Source of the DNA: Dastarcus helophoroides
Lineage: Eukaryota; Arthropoda; Insecta; Coleoptera; Bothrideridae
Assembly: GCA_028583605.1 (NCBI GenBank)
Contig: CM053327.1
Location: forward strand, 19,703,629-19,767,628
Direction: 5' to 3'
Length of the DNA stretch: 64,000 bases
Positions 23,296-35,340 of this stretch are shown here, piece after piece. A model generated the notes under the pieces. It saw nothing but the letters and a program-made list of their open reading frames with translations, had not been told where the DNA came from and searched no databases. The position numbers and the translations under genes are program-made. Each line of letters opens with the position of its first letter. Positions within the stretch are counted from its first letter, which is position 1.

Positions 23296-25127
23296 CCGGG
23301 TGTTTTTTTTAGTTGGGAGGTTACCTTTATATGGAGTATCACTCATTATAAAGGTAAACTGACTTTGTCGATATGGCTAATCGGAACTAAACTACCTTTC
23401 AAAAATATTTTCAACTTCCTCCCACTTCCGGTTATACCGGAAGTAGACATCAACTTTCTTATTTTAAATAGCAACCTCCAAATTTTATATTTTATTTGGA
23501 TTCTACGTAAAAAAATAAGATGAGTTTATGTATACATGTTTATTGCTATCTTTAATAGTTTTTAAGATATTTCAATTTTTCGAAAAAAAATGACAGAAAA
23601 GAGGGTTACTTTGACTCTTTGTATCTTTTTTATTATTTGCAATAAAAACATAAAATTTAGTTTGAAGTCAGAAAATATTATGGAGACTGTAATAACGTAA
23701 TTAAAATTTACATTTATTACACAGGGTGATGGAAATTTTGTGATCTTTATTGTTTTAGTTTTATTCAAAAAAACTCTGGTTTTTTAAATAGGAACTATGT
23801 GTTTTTTAGACATTTTTGAATTCCTCATGTAAAAAGAAGAAAAAAGTTATATTACTAATTTTTTAAAATTCTGCACCTTTACAGAGATATAATGCAAAAT
23901 GAAAAAGAAAAATATATTTTTTTTTTAGTAGCAACTTGGTAGTAGTCAACAAAATTTTCAAAAAAAAATACAACCACAAGGCTTAAAAATTTTAGGCTAA
24001 ATAACATTTAAAAGATAACCGCACAAGACGAATAAGTTTTTGGCTAATTGTTAGAATACTTACTGAAAAATGTTTAGGTAGCCACGAATGTAAGTTTCGT
24101 AAAAATGGTTTGTTAAACAGATTTCTCATTTTTGGAGTAATCAAAATCAACAACAAATGTTCAAGAAAATTCGTCTTTTAACTGTTATGCTGGTAGATTA
24201 GAACTCAGGATTTTTAAGCGTTAAATTTTACAATGAAAATTAAAATGAAAATTTTTTAGTAATTTTTTTACGACTACTGCATGACAAGCATTTTGCTAGG
24301 AACAATCGGATGTGCTTAAAAACGTTACTCAATTCGAAATCTTAAAATATGTCTTTAAATGTATTGAAAGAGAATATCGCCCTTGTTGTTCTTGATGTAA
24401 ATTTTTTGTCAATTATTTTTGTTTCCTATTACTTATTATGATTAATTCTTTAAGCTTTTATTGCCCACAGTTAATTTCCTACTTGAACAAACAAGAAATG
24501 TTTGATTTTTTTTATTTTGAGATTTATGTAAAATACCTCTGTAAGGGCACAAAATTTAAAAAAATAAGTAATATAACTTTTTTCTTCTTTTTATGTGAAG
24601 AATTCAAAAATGATTAAAAAACATATAGTTCCCATTTAAAAAAACAGAGTTTTTTTGAATAAAACAAAAGCAGCAAAGATTATAAATTTTCCATCACTCT
24701 GTATAATAAATGTAAAATCTGTTTACGTTATTATAGTCTTTATAATATTTCCTGACTTCAACCCAAATTTCATGTTTTTACTGCGAATAATAAAAAAGAT
24801 ACAAAGAGTCAAAATAACCCTCTTTTCTGTCATTTTTTTTCGAAAAATTGAAATATCTTTAAAACAATCAAAGGTAGCGATAAACATGTATACATAAACT
24901 CACCTTATTTTTTTACGTAAAATCCAAATAAAACATAAAATTTGTGGGTTGCTATTTAAAATAAGAAAGTTGATGTCTACTTCCGGTATAATCGGTAGTG
25001 GGGGGAAGTTGAAAATATTTTTAGAAGATAATTTAACCCCGATTAGTCCCATCGACAAAATCAGTTTGCCTTTATAATAAGTAGTATTCCATATAAAGGT
25101 AACCTCCCAACTAAAAAAAACACCCGG
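23296..25127. mobile_element. Foldback element C with about 600-bp inverted repeats, TA-flanked
   Basis: The left arm begins CCGGGTGTTTTTTTTAGTTG. The right arm, read on minus, begins the same way. They remain closely matched for about 600 bases, including GTTATACCGGAAGTAGACAT/ATTATACCGGAAGTAGACAT and TTATTTTAAATAGCAACC. TA lies at both outer edges (23294-23295, 25128-25129). The two symmetric frames at 23562-23768 (minus) and 24655-24897 (plus) are the same sequence seen in each arm and are not genes. The middle (about 23910-24510) has no coding potential. Confidence 0.85.
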
Positions 25128-25129
25128 TA

Positions 25130-26314
25130 TATTAAATACATACTTTAAATGAGTTCTTAATGAAATGTGCTCTGCTCGTTCACAAAACAAAATTTGCAAA
25201 GATTAATCAATCATAACTTAGTCATCAAAAAATTCAATAAAGGAAATGTAGTAGAATCAACAACCAATAAAGGAAGGCTTGATAACCTGATAAACACTAG
25301 AACCACGATTATCCGAAATAACGTAGGCTCAAGTGAATTCGGATAATATAAATTTTGGATAAAACAGATATAAAACTAACGGCTAATAATACGTATGCAC
25401 ATCATAATACATATTTTTACATTTATCTATCCATCTAAAAAATAAAAAAGGCAAATAATCTAAGTGGTAATTTTCGAGAGTCCTCCAGAAATCGTTGGAC
25501 GATTCGTAACTGATCGGCTGATATACAGATGGCGAATGAAGAAGCGAGTTAAAGTAAAATCGCAAACATTGCAGAATATTTTGGAAAAAAATAGATACAA
25601 GTGTCAACATGTTTTTAACATGTTTTTATTAACTCGACTTGTTGCTTGTTTATCTCTATGATTGAAATCTAGACTCAATCAATGCTTGACACACAGTGTG
25701 AGGTTTCTTTTTTATTTATGGATTTACGAGAAAAAGTCATTCCTTATAAACACTCCTGCTTGATCTTAAATCACTGAAAATGACATTATTTTATTTATTT
25801 TTTATACAGAGCGCTCAATCATTTGAAAATTCTAAAAAATGACCTAGAGTAAACTACCCTTATTTTTGGTAGTATCGAACGGTATTATTCAGAAATTTAT
25901 TTTTAGAAAACTTTGCAGATAGAATATACCTGGACTGCAATAACGGAGCCCTTTAAATGTGGACATGATTGCACTCTGGGTCTATTCTGCTTGCATGACA
26001 ATTGTTGAAGCTATTCCACAGTTTCTTCTGCAGACGGTTAAATGACTCTATACTTAGAATTTTATGGTTTCTTAAGAAAACCCTACAAATGAGAAATATT
26101 GAAATAAAATTTATTTTTAATCAAACTTGACAAGGAAAGCGAAAACCTAAGTTAATTCCTTATTATTAACGAATTAACAATAATATTTGTTTTGATAGGT
26201 ATCATCACTGAGATGATTTTTTTGAATTTCTATCACAGTCATCCATTTTTTTTCCCTCCAGGCAGCACAGTGCCTCCACAAATTACATTTGGGAAAATTT
26301 GTAATTTTTTAGTG
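25130..26314. other. Unassigned sequence with possible pogo-like debris
   Basis: GATTATCCGAAATAACG near 25305 and TTCGGATAATATAAA near 25339 resemble pogo-like terminal words but are not organised as a clean element. The frame at 25464-25661 (plus) includes WRMKKRVKVKSQTLQNILEKN and might be a transposase scrap. I cannot assign it. Confidence 0.3.
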
Positions 26315-26316
26315 TA

Positions 26317-27071
26317 CAGGGTGGACCATAAGTAATGGTACACAGAGTGATGATGGATTTTTTGAATAAAAATAATGTGATTTAGCTACATTTACCTTAT
26401 ACCAAAAGTTGATATTAACAGAGATACAGGGTGTCAAAATTGAAAAAAAATTCGATTTGTATAATTATGGAATGAATTGTAGTATAGGCACGAAATTTGG
26501 CACAAGGGGGTTTCTTAAGTCGACAAACTCTCATTTGCTAATATATTACCAATAGCTGATAGGGGGCGCTACCTGCACTATCCTGCATAATTCTAAATCA
26601 TCATAACTTTTTTGTCCACCCACATATATTAATTTTAGATATTTTCTACGTAAAAAAGGTGTACTTTCTGAAAGTTGATACGAGCAACCGTTTCCCAGAT
26701 ATTTGCCTTTAGAGCTTGACGTGCCTTGGTTTTAAATTATTAAGATATTAAATTTTCGAAGCATGCTTGAAAAAAAGTAATCATAAGGCAGCTTTGAAAC
26801 TAATTAATGTCAAATATCACTTTGCTGATAATATTATTAGAATATATTAGAATTTCTTGACCAAAGAAACCCCCCTATGCCAAATTTCTTGTCTATAGTA
26901 AAATGTGTTCATCAGCTATGCGAAAAAAATCACAATTTTTTTTTCAACTTTGACACCGTGTATCTCTGTTAATATCAACTTTTGGTATAAGGTAAATGTG
27001 GCTAAATCACGTTATTTTTATACTAAAAATCTACTCTTGCTCTATGTACCATTACTTATGGTCCAGCCCTG
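26317..27071. mobile_element. Foldback element D, 755 bp, TA-flanked
   Basis: Left end CAGGGTGGACCATAAGTAAT, right end on minus CAGGGCTGGACCATAAGTAA. Matching continues for at least 230 bases: ACATTTACCTTATACCAAAA, GTTGATATTAACAGAGATAC, then GAAATTTGGCA and GGGGTTTCTT. TA flanks both ends (26315-26316 and 27072-27073). No coding sequence was recognised. Confidence 0.85.
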
Positions 27072-27888
27072 TATACTTTCAACGGAACATTTGTTAGGTT
27101 GAAGTTGGATATGCCAAACTGATCTAACAAGATAAAAACTGATATTTGTTTTACAAACCCTGAATTTGATAAATGTTCAAATCTATCTGTGCATTAGAAT
27201 TCAGAAGTTGTTTCCATAAGGAATAAGAAAGTAAAATTTACTTTTTCTTATTACTTGTTAATTATACAAAACATATGTAATCTCCTTATCCTTTTCTAGG
27301 AGCATTTTGTGGGACCATTGTAATGTTTCTTATACTAACATCCACCTAAAAGAAGCACAGGAAATACTAAATTTTTTAATTTATTTTACTACTAAGAAAG
27401 TTGATATTTGTGTGCCCCATTTGAAGATTTAATCAGGAATGTTCGCAATTTTTAAAATTACAATTTACTAAATGTGCAATGTGCAGCATAGAAAACCACC
27501 AATCTGAAAGATTTTGACAATATTGTCTTTATCACAGCGTTTTTTTTTTTGCAGTAGTAGAACAGTTTATATTTTTAAGCATTGTAATTGCCTTAAAACA
27601 ATGAACATAAAAAGCTGCTTTCCTTTTTAAAAGGTTACACTCTTTCTGCTTGAATGGTAGTCTTTGAAAATATCTACTCTGAAGAGTGTAGAAAGTGTGA
27701 TAAGTAGAACCCGGAAGTTGTGGCAATTGCAATTTTTTTGCCATAAATGCAATTTTTTGGAATTTTTGCTTTTAGTGCAATTTGTATCAGTAGTGCAATT
27801 TTTATGCAAATTTTGGGTATTTGGAAAATCCAAGCAATATAAATTTCCTCGCTGCTTGTCATTAATGAATTCAATGATAATTCATAAT

Positions 27889-29423
27889 TAAAGGCCGGAA
27901 GTTTAAGCACCAAAAATCTTTGAAATAAGCGCTTATATTAGCACTAAAAAATAGGCATTTTAAGCTTTAAAAACAATATTTTAAGCATTTATTTCCAAAT
28001 AATACGCATATGTACATTTTTCTAAGAGTGGTCATCATCAACATCATTATCATTTATATTACAAGTGATTACTAAATATCGCTTTAAGTTTTCTGTGCTA
28101 AAATTTTGGCGTTTAGTCCGAAAAAGTATATTTTAATTCTAGAAAATGTTCTTTCTACCTCTGCAGATGTAATAGTTTTATATTTAAAACATATAGTTTG
28201 TCCACTGGTAATTCGATATTAGCTTTATTCCTACAAAGAATTTATGAAATACTTTTTAAAGTTTGGTATTCAGTATTTGCACCTATTATCTGTGGCAATT
28301 TTTGAAAAATCTTATTTCCTTTATCTCCAGGAATTCTAGAAATATATTTTATTATATTTTTAACAACTTTACTTGAAGCTGTCATTTGTCGTCTTGTTTT
28401 TCCAAAGCTCTTATTGAATCACACAAATAGCGAAGTTAGAAGCATTAAAACTGAGAGCATTCTTAACACTTTGTTGCTAAATAAGTTCTTTTTGTCCACA
28501 ATTTGCTTAAATGTGACAAAATTCTTAGAATAATATATCTGTGACTACATTAGCAATATGTCTCCCCGTGGCATCAGTAGTTTTGTCTATTGATACTCAA
28601 ATGTTGCCAATGCCTTGACGTATTAGAACTAATTTTCCTTGATAGCCATTCTCCAAATATCCCTTTCTTAAAGAAGATTCACAGAGAAGCTTTTCTTTAG
28701 TGTATTTTTCAAATAAATCTTTTACTGATTTGTACTTTCCATAAAGGAATACCAGCTTTAACTAAGGCAGTACATACATCCATGGAAAACTGAGACTGGC
28801 GATTATTTATCTCCATTAACGGTTGCAGAAGGCCTTGTTTTTTAGATTATTTGGAATTTTTCTTTTTAATTGCAGCCTTTCTATGAAATTTTCCATTTAA
28901 ACGCTGGTTGATATGAAACTTTTTTTCTCCATTAATACTTTTTTCACACACTTTACACAAAAGCAGTTCACCATCCGTTGACAAAATGTCTTTTTCGAAT
29001 TCGCGAACGAATTTTTGTAATTTGTCTTTTAATGAAGACGCAACTTTAAGCATTTTTTCTGAAATTACGTACGTACGAATTTACAAAGAACGTGAACGAA
29101 CTTACATTTAAAACCTAGAAAACACGAAATAATAACGATAAAATAAATACATCTCCAGAATTTAAATATACCTGCAATTGCACTGCCTGAGATATATTGC
29201 ATTGTATAGGGCGAGGGCTAATGAGTAGAAGATTTTTTAATTTTAATAAACATTCAGAAGCAAGGATAATTAGAATGCAATTAAGATATTATGAGATATT
29301 GAACAATCCCATTATTATGTTTCTATAAGCAAATATTTTCTGTTATAAGCTTTCTAAGCAGTAACCTCTCAAAATTAGCAAAAATAAGCATTTTAAGCAT
29401 ATTGCTTAAATTTCCGGGCTTTG
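27889..29423. mobile_element. Inner hAT element, 1,535 bp, nested in the outer hAT
   Basis: Ends TAAAGGCCGGAAGTTTAAGC (left) and CAAAGCCCGGAAATTTAAGC (right, on minus). A perfect 8-bp duplication TTCATAAT lies at 27881-27888 and 29424-29431. The termini resemble those of the outer element around the CCGGAA core, so the two may be relatives. It carries a decayed transposase on the minus strand. Confidence 0.9.
28058..29053 (-). pseudogene. hAT transposase pseudogene of the inner element
   Basis: The N-terminal frame 28847-29053 (68 codons) holds a C2H2/BED-like zinc finger: CKVCEKS...HINQRL...FHRKAA. After it the minus strand keeps transposase signals in shifting frames. VSIDKTTDATGRHIANVV lies around 28540-28600. 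Near the end TSAEVERTFSRIK (about 28131-28170) is followed, in another frame, by QNFSTENLKRYLVITCN (about 28060-28110). That order is the hATC dimerisation domain. The coding region is shorter than a typical hAT transposase and has multiple stops and shifts, so it is inactive. Confidence 0.75.
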
Positions 29424-29480
29424 TTCATAATTAGTAGCTGGCAATAGGTATTCCCAATAACTCAATTAGAAAAGCAAGGC

Positions 29481-29812
29481 ATGTTTATAAATGAAACTAT
29501 AAAAATTATTGAGGGTGCGTATAATTTAGTTAACAATGTAACAGTAAATAAGGGCAAAGACTTTCAGATGAAAATAAAAAATGTTCTTGAGAAGAATTTA
29601 GGGTACTCGTTACTTTTAGAGATTTGTAAAGTACTTGAAGGAGAAGTGTCTTCTACAGACTTGTAGTACTACCGTACTACAAGTTGGTTCCTATAACTAT
29701 TGTAGAAGTAGAATTATCTTTCTCTTTTTATGAGCACATTATAGATGACCGTAGGTGTACCTTCACGGAAAAAAAACTTAGAAATGTATGTTGTAATAAA
29801 TTTTAATGCCGA
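29481..29812 (+). pseudogene. hAT transposase C-terminal remnant of the outer element
   Basis: A plus-strand frame 29481-29666 (IKIIEGAYNLVNNVTVNKG early) is followed, after stops, by VEVELSFSFYEHIIDDRRCT and FTEKKLRNVCCNKFN. The ELSFS...LRNVCCNKFN arrangement fits a hATC domain. The strand is opposite to that of the inner transposase. The N-terminal half is missing, so the outer element was already defective or was deleted. Confidence 0.6.
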
Positions 29813-29964
29813 TTTAGCTAAATGTATTGTTTATATAGAGTAAAAGTAATAATATTTTTAGTACAACTTTGACTTTGTTTTGCAATTTTTTTCATTTCAT
29901 TTGGCAATTTATGGCGCAATTTTTGAATTTTTTAGTGCCACAACTTCCGGGCTCTAGTGATAAG

Positions 29965-31386
29965 ATTTAACCTTGTGCTATCCCATACTGCAATCTATAT
30001 TGGTTTTAAAGTTTCTTTCCTAAGCCTTCACTCGGAATAAAAATTTCTGAAAGGAGCAATACCATGATAGAAGAATACCAAAGAGGTGCATCTTAAAGAT
30101 TAGCCCCTGATGTCTAATTATGGTATGTACTAATGCTCTAACTACCTAAAAATTAACAATAAAAAATATTTGCCGAAATAAACAAAAATTACCTAATAAT
30201 TCCTGGTTCTGATATTTTCTTTTTAACGATTTTTCAAATTTCTCTTGAGCAGTTTTATTTCATTCATTTTCACACACACACACATTCATTTTATAGCAAA
30301 AATGGGATATATTTTTTTAATATTATAAATAATGTTCCCACTGAAATTTTGGTTATATTCTACCGTTATTTGAATATGCTGCTGATTTTTTTTAATCCTT
30401 CAAATTCTGATACTCATCTATAACGCGATGAAACTACTAATGAGATTAAACTCAGAAAGAAACATTGATCGATCTCTTTTCCTTTCTTTGAATTCATCAT
30501 CAACTAATTGACTATTTTGATTTTCCTAATTATTTTTTCTACTCTATGTTTTTCCTTTGCTATTTTTTTGTTACATTAAAAATGGTTATAATATTGGAGT
30601 GATTTCATTAAATAAGTTTGAAATTTACGTAGTTTAGTTCACTTACGTGTATCAATATGACATTCATACAAACATCAAATAATAACTGAACATTTTCAAT
30701 TTGCTTCAATTATTTTACAATAGTAATCAAGTAAATCGGTGTATTTCTTCCCAGCCAGGCCCAAAAATTACTCAATTTTGGGTGATATGACCTGACAGAT
30801 ACATGCTCCTGTTTATGTAACATTCCTTAAATTTTTTTTAATATCAACTCAAAGGCTAAACATTGGAAAATATATAATCCAGAAGATTCCAAAGTGTGAA
30901 ATCTTGTATATTTATCAGTTTTATTAATGTTTTATAATTGTTTTGGAATCATTTGACCTGTTTTGCTGTGTGATACAATGTACCCGATCATGTCCCGAAA
31001 GTGATTGCGCCCGACGGAGGGTTAAGTAAAGTGGTTTATAACAAAACATATAAATAATTATTAACCTTAAAAAAAGTAAAATTGATTCGCAGCTATATGA
31101 AAAAAAAAACTACAAATACTGCACCTGAAAACAATGCAAAAATTGTAATTCAAAGAATTACAACATCAATATTGACATAATAATCGACTACGAGTTAATG
31201 ATATAAAATACTCTAAATTGCGAATATTTAGAAAGTAAATCATTATAAAGGAAGAGATTTATCTGTCGTGAAATTTTGATATTTCCATAATGTAAAACTT
31301 AAACGGCAATTTAAAAGAAATATTTTCTTAATAGGATTTGCTGTTGTCTGAGGCTGTCATCGAAAGATTCAACACAGGCATGCTTC
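29965..31386. other. No gene seen
   Basis: AT-rich sequence with a short CA-dinucleotide run near 30272-30285. No coding frame or transposon end was recognised. Confidence 0.4.
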
Positions 31387-31590
31387 TTACGTTTCAGCTT
31401 CTTTAAAAATATCAACCGTATCGCCCACATTCTGCTTAAATGATTGTTTGGGAGATTCCTTCATTTTATGTATAAATATTCCAAAGAATAATATGTACAT
31501 AAAGAAAAAAGATACATCTGGCTTTGGGAATTTTAGATAAAAAGATTTTATACATGGAAATTCTGCATGAAATCTATTGATTTCCAACAA
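31387..31590 (-). CDS. Candidate terminal exon with a membrane segment, unidentified
   Basis: A minus-strand frame ends at a stop at 31387-31389. It reads FPKPDVSFFFMYILFFGIFI (a probable membrane span), then KMKESPKQSFKQNVGDTVDI and FKEAET. The basic then polar tail after a hydrophobic run looks like a real single-pass or multi-pass membrane protein C terminus. A possible acceptor (TTTCATGCAG, near 31555) lies inside the frame. No family was recognised. It is 3.5 kb beyond the rootletin stop on the same strand and could belong to a neighbouring gene. Confidence 0.25.
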   Translation of the reverse strand: MLEINRFHAEFPCIKSFYLKFPKPDVSFFFMYILFFGIFIHKMKESPKQSFKQNVGDTVDIFKEAET

Positions 31591-32955
31591 GTAGTGTTAG
31601 GGGAAAAGAAGAGAATTCGTAATGAGACCTGGGCCATACAGCTGTCACTCGACAAATATCGATACTGAAGTAAAGTTCATCTGCCTGGAAGGAAGCTGCT
31701 TTCATTTACTTTATTTGTCAGCAGATTTCAATTCGTAAATTTTCGTCCTCTCTTTTCCTCATTTCATTTATATTTAATCAATGTTGTTGCTGTATATTAC
31801 CCCAGCTGACAAATTTACTACCCATTTACATTTTCTTATTTAGCGCATAATAAGTTTTTTTTACATTTTATTTCTAATTGACCTCGAATGCATCCGTTTA
31901 AATTGAAATTCGGATTATTTATTCAAAGGCTCCACTCAGAAGAGGAAATCACTCAATGTTCAGAGTTGAAATCGCATAAACGTAATGGGTCGTTTTTGTA
32001 TTTTTTGGGACTAACGGACTACGTGAATGATCAAAGAATACGAGAATAGCTTTGACGTATCCGTTGGGAGACAAACCTATAGGGACTATACTTGCAGGCA
32101 GTAGCATATAGGTATACGGCTTTTACTGAGGGAAACTTAAAAATTAATTAAACTACTCTTTTATCCGCATAAAGAACATATTAAAAATAAACGACATTAT
32201 CATGTGTCAGCCTAATATGAACCGGACTGAATACTTAAAATTCGATAGAATAGTGTAATAATTAAATTTGCTACTACTTGGTAATAGTAAATTGATGTAG
32301 GGGGGTTGGAGGAACATAGGAGACAAAATATCAGTTATTGGCAAAATATTTTTCTGGATCAAATCCAGCCATCGATTAGTTCATGTTTTTAGGAATAACA
32401 TAAATAATTTATTTAAAAACTTCGTGTTTGCTATGCTCATTTTGTGAAATCATGATCATTGCATCAATTACTTTTATAACTGTTACCTATGTCTATACAG
32501 GGTTGCTCATTAGTGTGGTGACGGAGAATAGCTCCTAAGCCGAAAGAGATATCACAATGAAGTTTTGTTCAAGGGTGTGAAGTTTACATCTATGGGGAGC
32601 ACATTTTAAAATTAATTTCATTCTATTTTACTAATCATATACAGAGTGTCAACTTAAATTTGCGTTTTTTTTTTTAATAAAATACCTCTTTTGCATATTT
32701 GGTTATCCCTATAACAATTCAGCAAAATAATAAAGGATTTATAGGGGGTTTCGAAAGATCGTTTATTTTTTGTAGAGGCTCATAAATTCGAAGACAGGAC
32801 TGCTGGTGATGGTAACTTAACTCTCAGATCTCACTATACATAACAAAGATCTAACATTGTAAAGGTTTTTACCACAATAACTGCTGTGAACTACCTTAAT
32901 GCGCCAAAAATTGTTAATTGATAAATTGTTTATAATGCATAAAAAAAAAAAAATT
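31591..32955. other. Unassigned sequence with one solo foldback-type end
   Basis: TA followed by CAGGGTTGCTCATTAGTGTG at 32498 matches the CAGGG-type termini of the foldback group. No inverted partner is present nearby, so it is probably truncated. The rest shows no gene. Confidence 0.4.
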
Positions 32956-34282
32956 CAGCCAAGAGCGAGTCGGGCTCCACAATTAGGGTTCTGTACCAAT
33001 TAGTGCAGTGAACAGTCAATAGACCAAATTAAATCATTTTTATTTATGTATGAATTTAAAATTTTGTTCAAATTTTCTTGTTTTATAATTGAAAAATAAA
33101 AAATTTGTGCGCAATTGGCTGCAAACACGCTTCCCTTATTTTTATGATGATGGCATTACCAAACTTCCAATCCGTTGGGAAAAATGCATAACAAAATCAA
33201 GATATTAGGTAGAAAAATAGTTAATAACTGTCATATATGTATCTTGTATACCAATAAATTTTTAAAAACAAATTCCGGTTCATATTTGATTACTCTCCTA
33301 CATTAGATTGTTGGCAGCTACACATGTCAATTGAAAATTGAATCGAGTTACCAAACACGTACTCGTAGGGAAACTAAAATGCTAGGTTTATTCGAGTGTT
33401 CACACATGGTATGATATTTATTTTATTTTAAATCGTTCTCAGAATACTTTTATTCACAATCGAATGCATTAATCTATAAAACTTCAATAAGGTGACATAA
33501 CCGATTTACGCTTCCTAAAATAAAACTTGTGTCTATAGAGAAACGGAAAAGCTTTATATCTTGAAATAACAGGAATGAGTGGCATCGAATTGATATGTTT
33601 TGATGGGAAATATGTATTTACCCAAGCCTTGGATTTAAGATAACTGAGTGTCTAATACGGCTTACAATTTTCTATCGATAGTTTGATTTTGTTTATAGTA
33701 TCTGCCAGACACAAAGCTGATGAAAGAAAGACTTGAAATCATTTATTATTCATAAATCATAAGTCTAAGTATTTAACAAGTTATGTAAATTTAATCAAGT
33801 TTTCTTTAAACTATTCTTCTAAGATTTTGTTAATGAACTGAAAACTTCTATAGGCGCGCGTTGGACGATTTTAGATAGGGGGGAAACTTATGATTTCGCG
33901 TTACCATCACGCTAGAGCGTGCATGCTCCAATGTTAAAAATAGTATGTACCTATGAGTAAAACCTGTAAAAGAATTTAAAAAGACGCCTCACAGTCAACT
34001 TGAGTTTTTTTTAATACCCATTGCTCCGGGAATTATTGAAACGAGCTTGTTAATAGCAAAGCACACCCCAAGCACAATAGGGAACTTAGAAATAGATAAA
34101 GTATTGAACTTTTTACTGTTTCAATAGTGTAAGATAAGGCATTCATTTTTCAATTGTCATCCTGAAAATTTGGCTAAAACTTCCATTATACATAAACAAA
34201 AATTACTTTAATTTGGTTTATTGACTGCTCACTGTTGTATCTACCGAACCCTAATTTTGTAAGCCCGACTCGCCCTGGGCTG
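32956..34282. mobile_element. Non-autonomous element with CAGCC(C)A(A/G)GGCGAGTCGGGCT inverted repeats
   Basis: Left end CAGCCAAGAGCGAGTCGGGC, right end on minus CAGCCCAGGGCGAGTCGGGC. Both are followed by AATTAGGGTTC, then CAGTCAATA(G/A)ACCAAATTAAA and TATGTAT, giving arms of about 150 bases. The exact outer boundary is obscured by an A-run on the left. No transposase was recognised inside. Arm fragments occur at 22080-22180 and 61050-61190, so this is a repeated family. Confidence 0.7.
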
Positions 34283-35058
34283 ATTTTTCAGTCAGTATTT
34301 TTATTTCGAGGCTTTTTTATTCGAACCCCTAAAATAACAATAAACTTCAAGGGTATTTTTAGAGAAAAGTCTCCTATATCCAAAACGTTCCCTTACAAAA
34401 CTTTATGGTGGAAAGTTGAGATTTTCGCATTTATTGATAACAGAGCAAACCACCACTGATGGTGAGACAATAAAATTCCATACTTACTTTACTTGCTCTT
34501 CTTTCTTTCTTTATACAGCCATCTGCTGCGGAAAGTTATAGGATTAATCAAATTAGATCATTAATGTTTTAAATGAAACACTAACATGCTAAGTGAATAC
34601 TTTTATTACCATGGTTATTTTTAAATCAAAATGAACGGTTTAGTATCAAAATGATTTTTGGACATATATTTTTAGAAAAATATTCTGGACGGAATTTTTC
34701 AGCAGGTAACGAAATATACATATACGGGGCAATTAAGCATTCATGTATAGTAAAGAATTTCGTTACCTTAAGCCACAAAAAAGAAAAATTCATTAAAAAA
34801 TTGCTAACACAATTTACGTATATGGAAGGTAAGTTTTTATATAATAGTGTACATTGTTACATATCTCTAACTGGCAGTGAAGTCATACTGATGAAGTAAT
34901 TAAAATAGGAACAAAGATGTGCAAATAAATAAAAATAAAATACTATTCTTCATATCCGCAATGCAAGTCTGCTACATTCAATACATTCACAAATGAATAC
35001 ACTTCTAATGTTTTTGAAATATTAAATACCAAAGTAACTAGTCATAAAGAAAAGTAAT
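34283..35058. other. Region downstream of rootletin
   Basis: Contains the 3-prime untranslated region of rootletin (minus strand, just below 35059) and unassigned AT-rich sequence. The plus-strand frames at 34235-34459 and 34651-34899 show no recognisable motif. Confidence 0.4.
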
Positions 35059-35340
35059 CTACTTAGGTTGAGGACTCAAAGATCTTAAATAGGTTGATGA
35101 TGATGTTGGCAACGCTAAGGAAGGAGGAAGACTGGCAGTGCTAGACAATGTGGTATCTAACTTCCTAGCTTCATGTTCAAGTAAAAGAGCGTCCAAGGCA
35201 GGATCTTGCGATACTGTTCGAAGGGAATCACCCAAAGCTTGTCTCAATTGTTGCATTTCTCTCCCAGCTTTTGTACTCCTAAGAACATACTGTTGACGGC
35301 GTTTGATTTCTTGATTTAGTTGTTCACGTAAAAGAGTTAT
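35059..35340 (-). CDS. Root: Root exon 24 (last) and stop
   Basis: Starts ITLLREQLNQEIKRRQQYVL, continues AGREMQQLRQALGDSLRTVS and DPALDALLLEHEARKLDTT, the conserved rootletin C terminus. It then ends in a Ser/Pro/Leu-rich tail (SLSPQPK) and TAG at 35059-35061. Acceptor TTTTGATACAG. Confidence 0.93.
   Translation of the reverse strand: MTLLREQLNQEIKRRQQYVLRSTKAGREMQQLRQALGDSLRTVSQDPALDALLLEHEARKLDTTLSSTASLPPSLALPTSSSTYLRSLSPQPK

Larger units (their letters stand above)
27705..29956. mobile_element. Outer hAT element, 2,252 bp, interrupted by a second hAT
   Basis: Ends TAGAACCCGGAAGTTGTGGC (left) and TAGAGCCCGGAAGTTGTGGC (right, on minus). A perfect 8-bp target duplication GTGATAAG lies at 27697-27704 and 29957-29964. 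Subterminal GCAATTT words recur near both ends, as expected for hAT transposase binding regions. Its own sequence is 27705-27888 plus 29432-29956; the rest is the inserted inner hAT. The right part encodes a C-terminal transposase fragment on plus. Confidence 0.9.

Noticed and set aside
23562..24897. Two similar open frames, one on each strand (MNKTK...)
   Set aside because: They are mirror images in the arms of foldback element C, so similarity reflects the inverted repeat and not a gene family.
30272..30285. CA dinucleotide run
   Set aside because: Too short to be more than a minor microsatellite.
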